Shown: piece by piece, positions 9,187 through 16,813 of the stretch
Layout of the letters: each line of letters opens with the position of its first letter
Numbering within the stretch: position 1 is the first letter of the stretch
Source: Bin87 sp965220265
Lineage (GTDB): Bacteria > Chloroflexota > Dehalococcoidia > Lucifugimonadales > UBA3495
Assembly: GCA_965220265.1 (NCBI GenBank)
Contig: CBDCPM010000004.1
Span: forward strand, 310,001 to 374,000
Direction of reading: 5' to 3'
DNA: 64,000 nt
The notes under the pieces: model-generated
The model's database searches: none
Told to the model about the DNA's origin: nothing
The model's input: the letters and a program-made list of their open reading frames with translations, nothing else
Made by a program: the position numbers and the translations under genes

Positions 9187-10383
9187 TCAGTCGCGGTGGC
9201 TGGCGAAGCTGCGTTGGGCCGCCGCTACGCTGGCTCCGTAGGCCACCTCGTAGTCCATCCCACCGAGGACTACCTCAAGAGCGGACAAGAGAGACAGCAC
9301 GCTGGCTTCGCGGGCGCCATTACCCATCATGCCGACGCGCCAGACGCGGCCGCGGAATTCGCCCAGGCCCCCACTGACCTCGATGTCAAAATCGTTCAGA
9401 AGACGGGCGCGTACCTCGGCCTCGTTGACACCCTCGGGAGCATTGACCACTGTGATGGGATTAAGCTGGTAGTCGGGGTCGGTGGCCAGTTCAAGGCCCA
9501 TGGCAGCCAGGCCGGCCCGCAAACCCGCAGCGACCCGGGCGTGGCGGTCATGCTGTTCCTCGAGACCTTCCTCCATCATCATCCGCAGGGATTCGCGCAT
9601 GGCGTAGATCATGGTGATGGGGCTGGTGTGATGGTAGACGCGCTGGGTCTCGTTCCAGTATTCGGCGACGCCCTGCAGGTTGAAGTAGAAGCTTTCCACA
9701 GTGCTGTTGCGCTTGTCGATTACACTCATCGCTCGCTCGCCGAAGCTCACCGGAGCCAGGCCCGGAGGGGCGCCGAGGCACTTCTGGCTGGCGCTGTAGC
9801 AGACGTCGATGTCCCAGTCGTCCACCTGGACGTCGTGGCTGCCCAGGGAAGTCACGGCGTCGGCGACCACCAGGGCACCGTGGCGGTGGACCAAGTCAAT
9901 GGCATCCTGCAGAGGAGTGATTGCGCCCGTGGACGTTTCGGCGTGAACCAGACCGACCATTTTGGTGCCGGGATTGGCGTTGAGGGCATCTTCCAGAGCG
10001 TTGAGATCGGCCGGTTTACCCCAGGGAGAATCAACCATGATGGTATTCGCGCCGCACCGCTGGGCGATGTCGGCGAGCCGCACACCGAAGTATCCGTTCC
10101 GGCAGACGATGGCCGTGTCGCCACGTTCCAGCACGTTGACGCACGCGGTTTCCATGGCGCCGGTGCCGGTGGCGGATATGGGCATGGTTACCTGGTTGCG
10201 CGTGTGGAATACCTGGCGCAGCATCTCGCAGACTTCGTCCATAACCTGGAAGAACACCGGATCCAGGTGGCCCACCACAGGCTGGGTCATGGCACGGAGG
10301 ACCCGGGGGTGGACGGTGCACGGTCCCGCGCCCAACAGGAGTCGGTTCGGCGCTTCGAATTCGTCTCGATATGATTCGGTCAC
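9187..10383 (-). CDS. Class V aminotransferase (alanine-glyoxylate/serine-pyruvate type)
   Basis: A 398-residue PLP enzyme of the alanine-glyoxylate/serine-glyoxylate aminotransferase group. It begins with RLLLGAGPCTVHPRVL and has TGTGAMETA, HAETSTGAI, VADAVTSLGSHDVQVDDWDIDVCYSASQKCLGAPPG (the SQK lysine binds PLP, near residue 195) and YHHTSPITM. It would transfer an amino group to glyoxylate, making glycine. The GTG at 10383 is preferred because GGGGAG lies eight bases upstream; a longer frame to 10431 would overlap the SDR stop. It follows the SDR by 47 bases on the same strand. Proximity to glcDEF suggests it consumes glyoxylate made by that enzyme. Confidence 0.82.
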   Translation of the reverse strand: MTESYRDEFEAPNRLLLGAGPCTVHPRVLRAMTQPVVGHLDPVFFQVMDEVCEMLRQVFHTRNQVTMPISATGTGAMETACVNVLERGDTAIVCRNGYFGVRLADIAQRCGANTIMVDSPWGKPADLNALEDALNANPGTKMVGLVHAETSTGAITPLQDAIDLVHRHGALVVADAVTSLGSHDVQVDDWDIDVCYSASQKCLGAPPGLAPVSFGERAMSVIDKRNSTVESFYFNLQGVAEYWNETQRVYHHTSPITMIYAMRESLRMMMEEGLEEQHDRHARVAAGLRAGLAAMGLELATDPDYQLNPITVVNAPEGVNEAEVRARLLNDFDIEVSGGLGEFRGRVWRVGMMGNGAREASVLSLLSALEVVLGGMDYEVAYGASVAAAQRSFASHRD

Positions 10384-10430
10384 GATGTTCTCCCCTTCGG
10401 ATAAACAGGCCGGAATGCGACGGGTCGCCA

Positions 10431-11228
10431 CTAGACTACGGCCGATGCCCCGCCGTCAATGTTGATCGCGACACCGGTGAGATAACTGGCACGCTCGGAG
10501 GCCAGGAAGGCGATCACGTCGCCGGCCTCGGAGCCCTCGCCGACGCGCCCCAGCGGCACGCCGCGTCCGGCAGCCAACTGCGCGTAGAAGTCGCCCATAT
10601 CGAGGTCGGGTTCATTCACGATGCGGGCATCGTAACGGCGCTGGTGCTGGCCGCTCTTGATGAGGCCGATGCACACGGTATTGACCAGGATGTTGTCACT
10701 GGCCAAATCCTTGGAGAGGCCCTTGGTGATGGCGATGCCGGCCGCCCGGGAGATGGACGTGGGCATGGAGTTGGCGCCCGGGGTGCGCCCGCCGAGGTTG
10801 GTAACGTTGATGATGCGACCACCGCCGACCTTGCGCATCTCGGGGATGGATGCCCTGATGAGGCGGACGGCTCCCCATACCTTGAGCTCGAAGTCGATTT
10901 CCCAGTCGTCATCACTTACGTCTTCGAAGCCCTTGGCCATCGACGTGCCGGCATTGTTCACCAGGATGTCAACGCGGCCATACCGCTCAACGGCGGTGTT
11001 GACCACGCGCGCCGCCGTCCCCTTGTCGGTTACATCCGCGGATAGGGGAAGCACCTCTCCCTCGGTGGCGGTGCGAATTTCGTCGGCCGCGGCATCCAGA
11101 ACCTCCTGCCGGCGGGCCACGATGATCACGTTGGCTCCTTCGCCGGCCATGCGCTCGGCAGCCGCCTTGCCGATGCCCTCACTGCCGCCGGTGACAATGG
11201 CTACCTTGCCGTCCAAACCCATCTCCAT
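10431..11228 (-). CDS. SDR-family protein lacking the canonical catalytic residues
   Basis: A 265-residue short-chain dehydrogenase/reductase fold: TGGSEGIG (nucleotide binding, residues 13-20), D65, NNAG (91-94) and the C-terminal YLTGVAINIDGG are all present. The active site is unusual. Where SDRs have Tyr-x3-Lys, the sequence reads T157-S-I-S-R161, and the usual serine position in INVTNLGG is not serine. It may bind NAD(P)H without classic chemistry, or use a different mechanism. The ATG at 11228 follows AAGGAGG. It lies upstream of the aminotransferase in a probable two-gene operon. Confidence 0.78.
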   Translation of the reverse strand: MEMGLDGKVAIVTGGSEGIGKAAAERMAGEGANVIIVARRQEVLDAAADEIRTATEGEVLPLSADVTDKGTAARVVNTAVERYGRVDILVNNAGTSMAKGFEDVSDDDWEIDFELKVWGAVRLIRASIPEMRKVGGGRIINVTNLGGRTPGANSMPTSISRAAGIAITKGLSKDLASDNILVNTVCIGLIKSGQHQRRYDARIVNEPDLDMGDFYAQLAAGRGVPLGRVGEGSEAGDVIAFLASERASYLTGVAINIDGGASAVV

Positions 11229-11329
11229 GGCTCGCCTCCTTAGCGCTCTCAGCCCGAATAAAACGAATAGTTCGGGCGATAAATTATGTCTACGGGCAAC
11301 GGGAATTATAGCATAGCGGGCCCGAATCT

Positions 11330-11757
11330 TTAGCGACCCGACGGCCCGGACAGGCCCCACGAGCCAGTGCTATCGCAGGTGGAAAGCATCTCCTCGAGGG
11401 CGTCAACTTCGGCGGATGTGACTGTCAAATCCCATCGCTCCTTGACGAAGATCCAGCCGGCGGCGTAGCGGCACCAGCTGGCAGTCTCTGCCGGTCGCCA
11501 TTCATCGGGCGGCTGTTTGCCCTTGGAGCGATTGACCGGAGCGTTGGTGGACTGAATGCTAACCGGATCGGACAGGTAGTTGGCGTAGGCGCGTTTGCGC
11601 TCGGGGACCCACTGCTAGGCGCCGGACAGGCGGGTGTGGCCCAATGGCACGTGGTGGTCGATGTCCACATCGGAAGCGTCGGTGAAAACCTCGCGGGTCC
11701 AAGGGCCCACCCACTCGCCGGATATGACGCGACATTTATCGCCATCATCCTCGGGGC
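11330..11757 (-). pseudogene. HNH (DUF1524/GmrSD C-terminal type) nuclease remnant
   Basis: Reading minus strand from the IS edge gives DDGDKCRVISGEWVGPW, then DASDVDIDHHVPLGHTRLSGA, an in-frame TAG at 11615-11617, and then QWVPERKRAYANYL, PVNRSKGKQPPDEW and ETASWCRYAAGWIFVKERW. This matches secreted HNH nucleases with a DIDHxVPL metal-finger core. The TAG falls where relatives have tryptophan. The 5' half is missing, cut at the border of the IS701-like element, so the gene is dead both by truncation and by nonsense mutation. Confidence 0.7.
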
Positions 11758-11830
11758 TTGACTTTGTACAAAATCTAGACAAATTATAAGAACAGGGTAA
11801 GCTCGACCAAATCACTACCAGAGGTCGAGC

Positions 11831-13352
11831 GTGCCTACCCTGCCCGCCGTCATGGTAACCCTGCTGCTGCCCTTTGAGCATCCGTTTGACGCCAGGACCT
11901 GGCGCAAGGCTCAACTCCTGGCGGTGGGAGCTCCTGGCGGTGGGAGCGATCCTGTCTCCCGGCAAGCGCACCGTGTCCGCCGCCCTCAACATCCTGAGGA
12001 TCGGTCAGCATCTTGGGGATCGGTCAGCACGGCGACTTCGCCATCTATCACCAGGTGCTCAACCGCGCCCGATGGTCGCCGCTGCAACTGAGCCGGGCGC
12101 GGTTGCGGTTGGTGGCCGGGCGCCTTGGTTCGGCCACCGAGCCGTTGGTTTTCGGCATTGACGAGACGGTGGAGCGCGCTGGGGCCGGAAGATTGCGGCC
12201 AAGGGGCGATACGATACCGGGATCCGGGGCGATCCAAGGACGACCAGGTGGTGATGACCCCAGGCCTGCAATGGGTGAGCCTGATGTTGCTGACGCGTAT
12301 CGGGTGGGCGGGACGACACTGGGCGCTGCCGTTTTTGACCGCGCTGGTGCCGGCGGCACGCTGCGACCGGCGCAAAGGCCGCCGGCATAAGATGGTCACC
12401 GATTACGCCCAGCAGATGCTGGTCTGTTTGCGCCGGTAGCTGCCGGACCGGGACCTGGTGGTGTGTGATGGCGGCTACGCCAAGCGCGAGTTCCGGCTTC
12501 GTTGCCAGAGCAGGTCAAAGCCCATCGTCGTCGTAACCAAACTGCGCCAAGACGCGTCCCTGTACCCGCCCGCGCCACCATGGCGGCCCGGCCAGATTGG
12601 CCGCCCCCCGGTGGTCGGAGCGCGACTGCCCAGTCCGACTGCGGTGCTGGACGACCTCACCACCCAATGGACCCCATACCGTGCCACCGGGTCCGACGGC
12701 AGTACCGCCATGGTCGAGCTGACTTCGGGCGTGGCGCTGTGGTACCACGGCGGGCCGCTGCGGGTTCTCATACGTTGGGTCGTCGTCAGACACCTTGAGG
12801 AGCCCCTCGGGCCCTATGCGCTGCTATGCACCGACGTCGCGGCGGAACCGCTGCGGATACTGCAGTGCTATCTGCTGCGGTGGCAGGTCGAGGTGACCTT
12901 TGAGGAACTGCGGGCCCACCTGGGCATGGAAACCCCGCGCCAGTGGTCGGAGCAGACCATCGCGCGTACTACCCCGCGCTCTTTGGCCTGTTCAGCGTGG
13001 TGACCCTGGCGGCGGATGTCCTAATCGGTCAGCAGGGTGGCATGGCTCCACGCGCCACGGCGTGGTATGACAAAACCAGCCCCTCCTTCGCCGACGCCAT
13101 TGCCCTGGTCAGACGATACCGCTGGGTGCAGCAAGGAACTTTTAGGCCGTCCGGGCGCGAGCACGAATCGATGAAAATCCCGCGCCTCTTGTACCGCAGG
13201 ATGCTCGACACGCTGTCCTGTAACTGTTCAGACTTGAGGGGATCCGCAGCGGTTTTTGCCTGTTCCGTGAGGTCACTCCAGCACAAATTGTCCGTCGCAG
13301 ACCGCCTGCGGCCCCTCAAACGTGAACAGTTACGCTGTCCTATGCCGCTTGA
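11831..13352 (+). pseudogene. IS701-like DDE transposase, frameshifted
   Basis: Pieces in successive frames give a recognisable transposase: MPTLPAVMVTLLLPFEHPF, then SPGKRTVSAALNIL, HQVLNRARWSPLQLSR, RHWALPFLTALVP, RRHKMVTDYAQQMLVCLRR, VVCDGGYAKREF, LLRWQVEVTFEELRAHLG (with the catalytic glutamate region) and RATAWYDKTSPSFADAIALVRR. Lesions include a 16-base tandem duplication near 11917-11948, a second short duplication near 11998-12030, a frameshift near 12230, an in-frame TAG at 12437-12439 and a frameshift near 12965. A MITE sits 16 bases before the original stop. Removing it restores MLDTLSYAA and a TGA at 13350-13352. Confidence 0.75.
13220..13333 (-). mobile_element. 114-bp MITE, copy 1 (diverged)
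   Basis: Starts GTAACTGTTCAGACTTGAGG and ends with CCTCAAACGTGAACAGTTAC, giving terminal inverted repeats of GTAACTGTTCA type. It is flanked by the perfect 8-base duplication GCTGTCCT (13212-13219 and 13334-13341). It encodes nothing. It is the same length as the copies at 16501 and 50990 and is reversed and diverged from them. TIRs starting GTAA and 8-base duplications are typical of IS66-family transposition. Confidence 0.85.
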
Positions 13353-13364
13353 TTGTACAAAGTC

Positions 13365-13919
13365 GAGAGTCGTTGTTGAAGACGAACAGGGGTCGGGGAT
13401 CCCGGCCAGCGGGAAGCCCAGAACTGCAGCCGCTGAGCCCTGCCGGTAGATGGCTACCGGTGCGCCGAGCATCAGGCTTTCGTGGGGCGGCGGGCCGAGC
13501 AACCGGGTGCCATCGCCTACGAAAATCGCGCCTGGCCCGTGGGCGTGCTCGGCCGCGTACGCCCGCAGTTCAGGGCTCGGAGCGGGAGGAGGAGTGGGTG
13601 CCGGCACTGGATGGGTGGCGGCAGGTTCCGTGGGAACGACGGTTGGAACGGCCACAGCGGCGGGTTCTGTCGGAGCGGCCGTGGGTCGCGTGGCCTCCGG
13701 TATTGGGTCGGGTTGCGAGGCGGTAGGTGTTGGAGCTGCCGTGGCGGGCATCGCCGGCGATGCAGGAGCGGCCGGAGCGGCCGTGGGAGCCGCTGCCTCG
13801 GCGGACGGTTCCACGCTTTGTCCGGTTTCGGGCTCGCCCTGGCTGCAAGCTGTCGCTCCCAGTGCCAGTACGATTGCCAGCGCCGCCGCGAGCAAAATCA
13901 CCATACTCCTCTGCCTCAT
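13365..13919 (-). pseudogene. Lipoprotein N-terminal part, truncated by IS701-like element
   Basis: The start is an ATG at 13919 after GGAGAG. A 20-residue hydrophobic signal ends ALGATAC, so C25 is the predicted lipidated residue. An Ala/Pro/Thr-rich linker of about 90 residues follows, then a folded part with ELRAYAAEHAHGPGAIFVGDGTRLLGPP and ESLMLGAPVAIYRQGSAAAVLGFPLAGIPDP. The frame then runs into the IS at 13364. The module resembles N-terminal parts of Chloroflexota extracellular lipoproteins, but I cannot name the family. The original C-terminus is lost. Confidence 0.6.
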
Positions 13920-14084
13920 CACTACTCTCCTTTGTTTCTGGGTCTCGCATCCGGAACCGGCTTCATTCTCATTGTAAAGTAGGTTTGGCTGCCAACAATA
14001 GCGGCGCCCGAACCTTTGATGGAACGCGTTGACGAAAGCCGTAGCGGGGCATCGGTCAATCGCAACAGGGCAATCGCGTCTTAG

Positions 14085-14292
14085 TATTACAGCCGCGCTT
14101 TGTGGGAAGGACTCATGTCGCTGACCGTGCCCGAAGTTAGACGGCTGTTATGCACGCTGCTGTGACTACTTTATGAGAGCACTGACCTGCCTATATGGTA
14201 GCCGTGGTGGAGCCAGTGGCACCAAGCCCGAGCCTTGGAATCCCTTACAAGAGACTCTTTCAGAGGCCCTCAATTCAAGTGCAACTGTAATA
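14085..14292 (+). mobile_element. 208-bp mini-element with transposase-tail remnant
   Basis: Bounded by TATTACAG and CTGTAATA and flanked by TTAG (14081-14084; right copy 14293-14296, later split by IS5). Inside, reading from 14114, is a degraded frame like SLTVPEVRRLL, then WSQWHQARA, which looks like the C-terminal tail of an IS transposase. It appears to be a non-autonomous internal-deletion derivative. The parent family is not certain. Confidence 0.55.
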
Positions 14293-14299
14293 TTAGTGC

Positions 14300-14776
14300 C
14301 TATCCTAATAATCCGGCGGCTCTGAGGGCGATGAGGGCGCAGGCGAAGTGAAGAAAGGCGATGTAGTTGTCGAGGGACTTGTCCCAACGAACCAGAATGC
14401 GCCGGAAACGGTTCAGCCAACTATGGGTGCGTTCCACCACCCAACGCCGGGCTTTGAAACCGGCCTCCCGCTTGATGGCTTGAGCCTCTTCGCCTCGACT
14501 GCGGATGTGGGCCGTGAAGCCGAACTCGTCCAGGGTGCGGCGCACCTCTGCGAAGTCGTAGCCCTTGTCCAGGCACATCCCCTGGGGATGCTCTGGGCTG
14601 GGCGCCGGTCGGGATACCGCCACGCTGTCCACCGTGGCCCACACCAGCTTCATGTCGTGGCGGTTGGCCCCGTCCACCGCCAAGCCCACTGGAATGCCCG
14701 ACGCTTCAGTCAACAGGCTGCGCTTGACGCCTCGCTTACCTCGGTCGGTGGGGTTGGCGCCAGTTTTTTCCCCCAC
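14300..14776 (-). CDS. IS5-family transposase, orfB part
   Basis: A C-terminal half of 158 residues: GEKTGANPTDRGKRGVKRSLL (the conserved junction block), VGLAVDGANRHDMKL, MCLDKGYDFAEVRRTL with the second aspartate, and RRWVVERTHSWLNRFRRILVRW with the catalytic glutamate (DDE_Tnp_1 core). The stop codon lies in the left terminal repeat. As a separate protein it would begin at a GTG, but it is normally made by frameshift fusion with orfA. Confidence 0.8.
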   Translation of the reverse strand: MGEKTGANPTDRGKRGVKRSLLTEASGIPVGLAVDGANRHDMKLVWATVDSVAVSRPAPSPEHPQGMCLDKGYDFAEVRRTLDEFGFTAHIRSRGEEAQAIKREAGFKARRWVVERTHSWLNRFRRILVRWDKSLDNYIAFLHFACALIALRAAGLLG

Positions 14777-15188
14777 CCAGGGGCGACTTGGTCATGGCCC
14801 CGTCCATACTCAGCCAACTCCAGTCCAGACCCTGCAGTTCGTCGTAGCGCTCCAGTCCCACCCGCCACAACTCCAGGAACACCCCAGCGGCAACCCACTC
14901 CTGAAAGCGCAGGTGCGCGGTGGACCCGGAACAGATCCCCGTGGCGTCCAAGGCCTTCCACTGGCAACCAGTGCGCAACACGTAGAAGATGCCGTTGGCG
15001 CAGGTGCGGTCGGGAACCCGGGGACGGCCGCCCCCAAATCGATGGGTGTTCACACGCTTGGGGATCAGGGGCTCCAGCACTGCCCAGAGTTCGTCGGAAA
15101 TCTGGAAACCGCCGGTGGTGGGATTGGTCTTGTTGGCTGGGCCAGCCCGCTTGGGACGTGGCGGCTTGGGGTCTTTCGCTTTGGTCAT
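14736..15188 (-). CDS. IS5-family transposase, orfA part
   Basis: A 150-residue N-terminal half of an IS5/IS427-type transposase: ISDELWAVLEPLIPK, then GGGRPRVPDRTCANGIFYVLRTGCQWKAL (DUF4096-like DNA-binding part) and the first catalytic aspartate in WLSMDGAMTKSPLGG. It overlaps orfB by 41 bases in another frame. The overlap holds G5A6 on the coding strand (around 14764-14774), a slippage-prone run. A fused protein needs a net +1 shift here. Whether the shift is programmed or a mutation is open. Confidence 0.8.
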   Translation of the reverse strand: MTKAKDPKPPRPKRAGPANKTNPTTGGFQISDELWAVLEPLIPKRVNTHRFGGGRPRVPDRTCANGIFYVLRTGCQWKALDATGICSGSTAHLRFQEWVAAGVFLELWRVGLERYDELQGLDWSWLSMDGAMTKSPLGGGKNWRQPHRPR

Positions 15189-15326
15189 GGCCCCAGTCTA
15201 AACGTAACCCCACCTGGGCTTCCCAGAACGGGAGCGCGAGTTTTCACGAGTTATTAGGATAGGCACTTAGTTGATTTTTTAGAAATATGCTAACGTGCCA
15301 TGATTCATTGACCATCGTGGAGGGAA

Positions 15327-16475
15327 ATGGGCATGGCGCAACGTCCCAAGGCAACCATCCTCGAGCATTTCGCCGAGTTGGACGATCCCCGAGTGGAGCG
15401 CACCCGACGCCACAAACTGGTGGACATCCTGGCCATCGCCATCTGCGCCACCATCTGCGGCGCCGATTCCTGGGTCCACATCGAGCTCTTCGGCAGGAGC
15501 AAGCTGGCCTGGTTTCAGAGCTTTTTGGAACTGCCTCACGGCATTCCGTCCCACGACACCTTCGGGGATGTCTTCGCTCGCCTGGACCCAGTGCAGTTGC
15601 AGAACTGCTGCATCTCATGGACCCAGGCCATCGCTGAACTGCTCCCCGGGGAGGTGGTCGCTATCGATGGGAAGACGGCCCGACGGTCCTATGACCGGGC
15701 CGGAAAGAAGGGGGCCATTCACAGGGTCAGCGCCTGGGCCACCCAGCAGACCCTGACCCTGGGCCAGGTCAAGACTGACGAGAAATCCAACGAGATCACC
15801 GCCATTCCTCAACTGCTGGAGTTGCATGGCTGCATCGTAACCATTGACGCCATGGGTTGCCAGCGTGAGATCGCCCAGCGGATCACCCGGACTGAAGAGC
15901 ACCGACGGCGGCGCCGACTACGTGCTGGCGGTGAAGGAGAACCAGGGTCAACTGTACGAGAGTATTCAGGACCTGTTCGAAGGGGCTGAGGCATTGGGCT
16001 TTGACGAGACACCCTATGACCACGCTCAGACGGTGGACAAGGGACACGGGCGGGTGGAACGCCGGGAATGCTGGGTCATCATCGAGCCGGATTGCCTGGA
16101 CTACCTGGACCCCCAAGAGCAATGGCCGCAACTGAAAGCCGCCATCAGGGTGGTGGGCCACCGCACCACCCTGATGGCGACGCCAGCCAACCCCGCTACT
16201 ACATCAGCAGCCTGGCCGGCTCAGGAGAACAACTGCTGGCCGCCATCAGGAGCCACTGGAGCATCGAAAACTCGTTGCACTGGACCTTGGACCTGACCTT
16301 TCGGGAAGATCAGTGCCGAGTGCGCAAGGACAATGGCCCACAGAACATGAACATCCTGCGGCAGATCGGACACAACCTCTTGAAAAACGAGACCACCCTG
16401 AAAGTGGGCATCCAGGGCAAACGCCTCCACGCCGGTTGGGACGAGGACTACCTGCTCACAGTCCTCCTCGGATAA
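15327..16475 (+). pseudogene. ISAs1-family transposase, two frameshifts
   Basis: The frame starts at an ATG at 15327 (MGMAQRPKATILEHFAELDDPR). It has the ISAs1 marks RRHKLVDILAIAICATICGAD, VAIDGKTARRSYD (first aspartate), HRVSAWA, and IVTIDAMGCQREIAQRI. The frame breaks near 15885 and resumes as DYVLAVKENQGQLYE, breaks again near 16180, and resumes as YYISSLAGSGEQLLAAIRSHWSIENSLHWTLDLTFREDQCR with the catalytic glutamate. It ends at TAA 16473-16475 inside the right terminal repeat. Full length would be about 380 residues. The two single-base lesions make it inactive unless they are read errors. Confidence 0.8.
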
Positions 16476-16500
16476 GACGCGATTGCCCTGTCAATCGCAA

Positions 16501-16614
16501 GTAATTGTTCACGTTTGAGGGGATCTGATCGGCTCAGCACCGGAATTGCCTACTTGGCCACGGCTCTGGGAACGGCCAAAAAGCCCACAGATCTCATCAA
16601 CTCTGAACAGTTAC
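16501..16614 (+). mobile_element. 114-bp MITE, copy 2
   Basis: Begins GTAATTGTTCACGTTTGAGG and ends CAACTCTGAACAGTTAC, flanked by the perfect 8-base duplication AATCGCAA (16493-16500, 16615-16622). It inserted into the right target copy of the ISAs1 element. It ends seven bases before the tRNA promoter duplication border. Only one or two bases differ from the copy at 50990, so these two are recent. It has no coding capacity. Confidence 0.9.
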
Positions 16615-16629
16615 AATCGCAATCGTCGT

Positions 16630-16658
16630 TTGTAACGCGTTTCACAATGGGCTATAAT
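16630..16658 (+). promoter_or_regulatory. Promoter of tRNA-Ser / miaB
   Basis: TTGTAA (16630-16635), 17-base spacer and perfect TATAAT (16653-16658), 21 bases before the mature tRNA 5' end. The MITE and its duplicated target end just upstream of the -35 box. Confidence 0.75.
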
Positions 16659-16679
16659 GAGCGATACCCAACGGGGTGG

Positions 16680-16771
16680 GGAGGGATCGCATAGTGGTCT
16701 AGTGCGGGCGCCTGCTAAGCGCTTATCCTGGGAAACTGGGATCGTGGGTTCGAATCCCACTCCCTCCGCCA
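16680..16771 (+). tRNA. tRNA-Ser(GCT)
   Basis: A 92-base class II tRNA. The acceptor stem GGAGGGA pairs with TCCCTCC (16761-16767), followed by discriminator G and an encoded CCA (16769-16771). The anticodon stem-loop has GCT at 16714-16716, a long variable arm follows, and the T arm is GTGGG-TTCGAAT-CCCAC. It reads AGC/AGU serine codons. It lies 42 bases before miaB and may share its transcript. Confidence 0.95.
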
Positions 16772-16813
16772 TTTCCAACCCGGATACCCCCGCCAACACG
16801 GGACTAAACTTAA

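Larger units (their letters stand above)
11760..13364 (+). mobile_element. IS701-like insertion sequence (degenerate, carries a MITE)
   Basis: The element is bounded by 12-base inverted repeats GACTTTGTACAA (11760-11771) and its complement (13353-13364). It encloses one plus-strand transposase with several lesions and a nested 114-bp MITE at 13220-13333. Net length without the MITE is about 1.48 kb. No target duplication is visible, which would fit an adjacent deletion. Truncated genes sit at both borders (HNH to the left, a lipoprotein to the right, both minus strand). Confidence 0.75.
14296..15266 (-). mobile_element. IS5-family (IS427-like) insertion sequence
   Basis: A 971-bp element with perfect 16-base inverted repeats GTGCCTATCCTAATAA (14296-14311 and complement at 15251-15266) and TTA target duplications (14293-14295, 15267-15269). 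It carries two overlapping minus-strand frames, orfA and orfB, as IS427-group elements do. It inserted into the right target copy of the 208-bp mini-element. It looks recent because its ends are perfect. Confidence 0.9.
14066..16490 (+). mobile_element. ISAs1-family element interrupted by two insertions
   Basis: Perfect 18-base terminal repeats CAGGGCAATCGCGTCTTA (14066-14083) and its complement (16473-16490) are flanked by a 10-base target duplication TCAATCGCAA (14056-14065 and 16491-16500). A 208-bp mini-element and an IS5 element lie between the left end and the transposase. Removing both leaves about 1,239 bp, a normal ISAs1 size. Confidence 0.85.
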
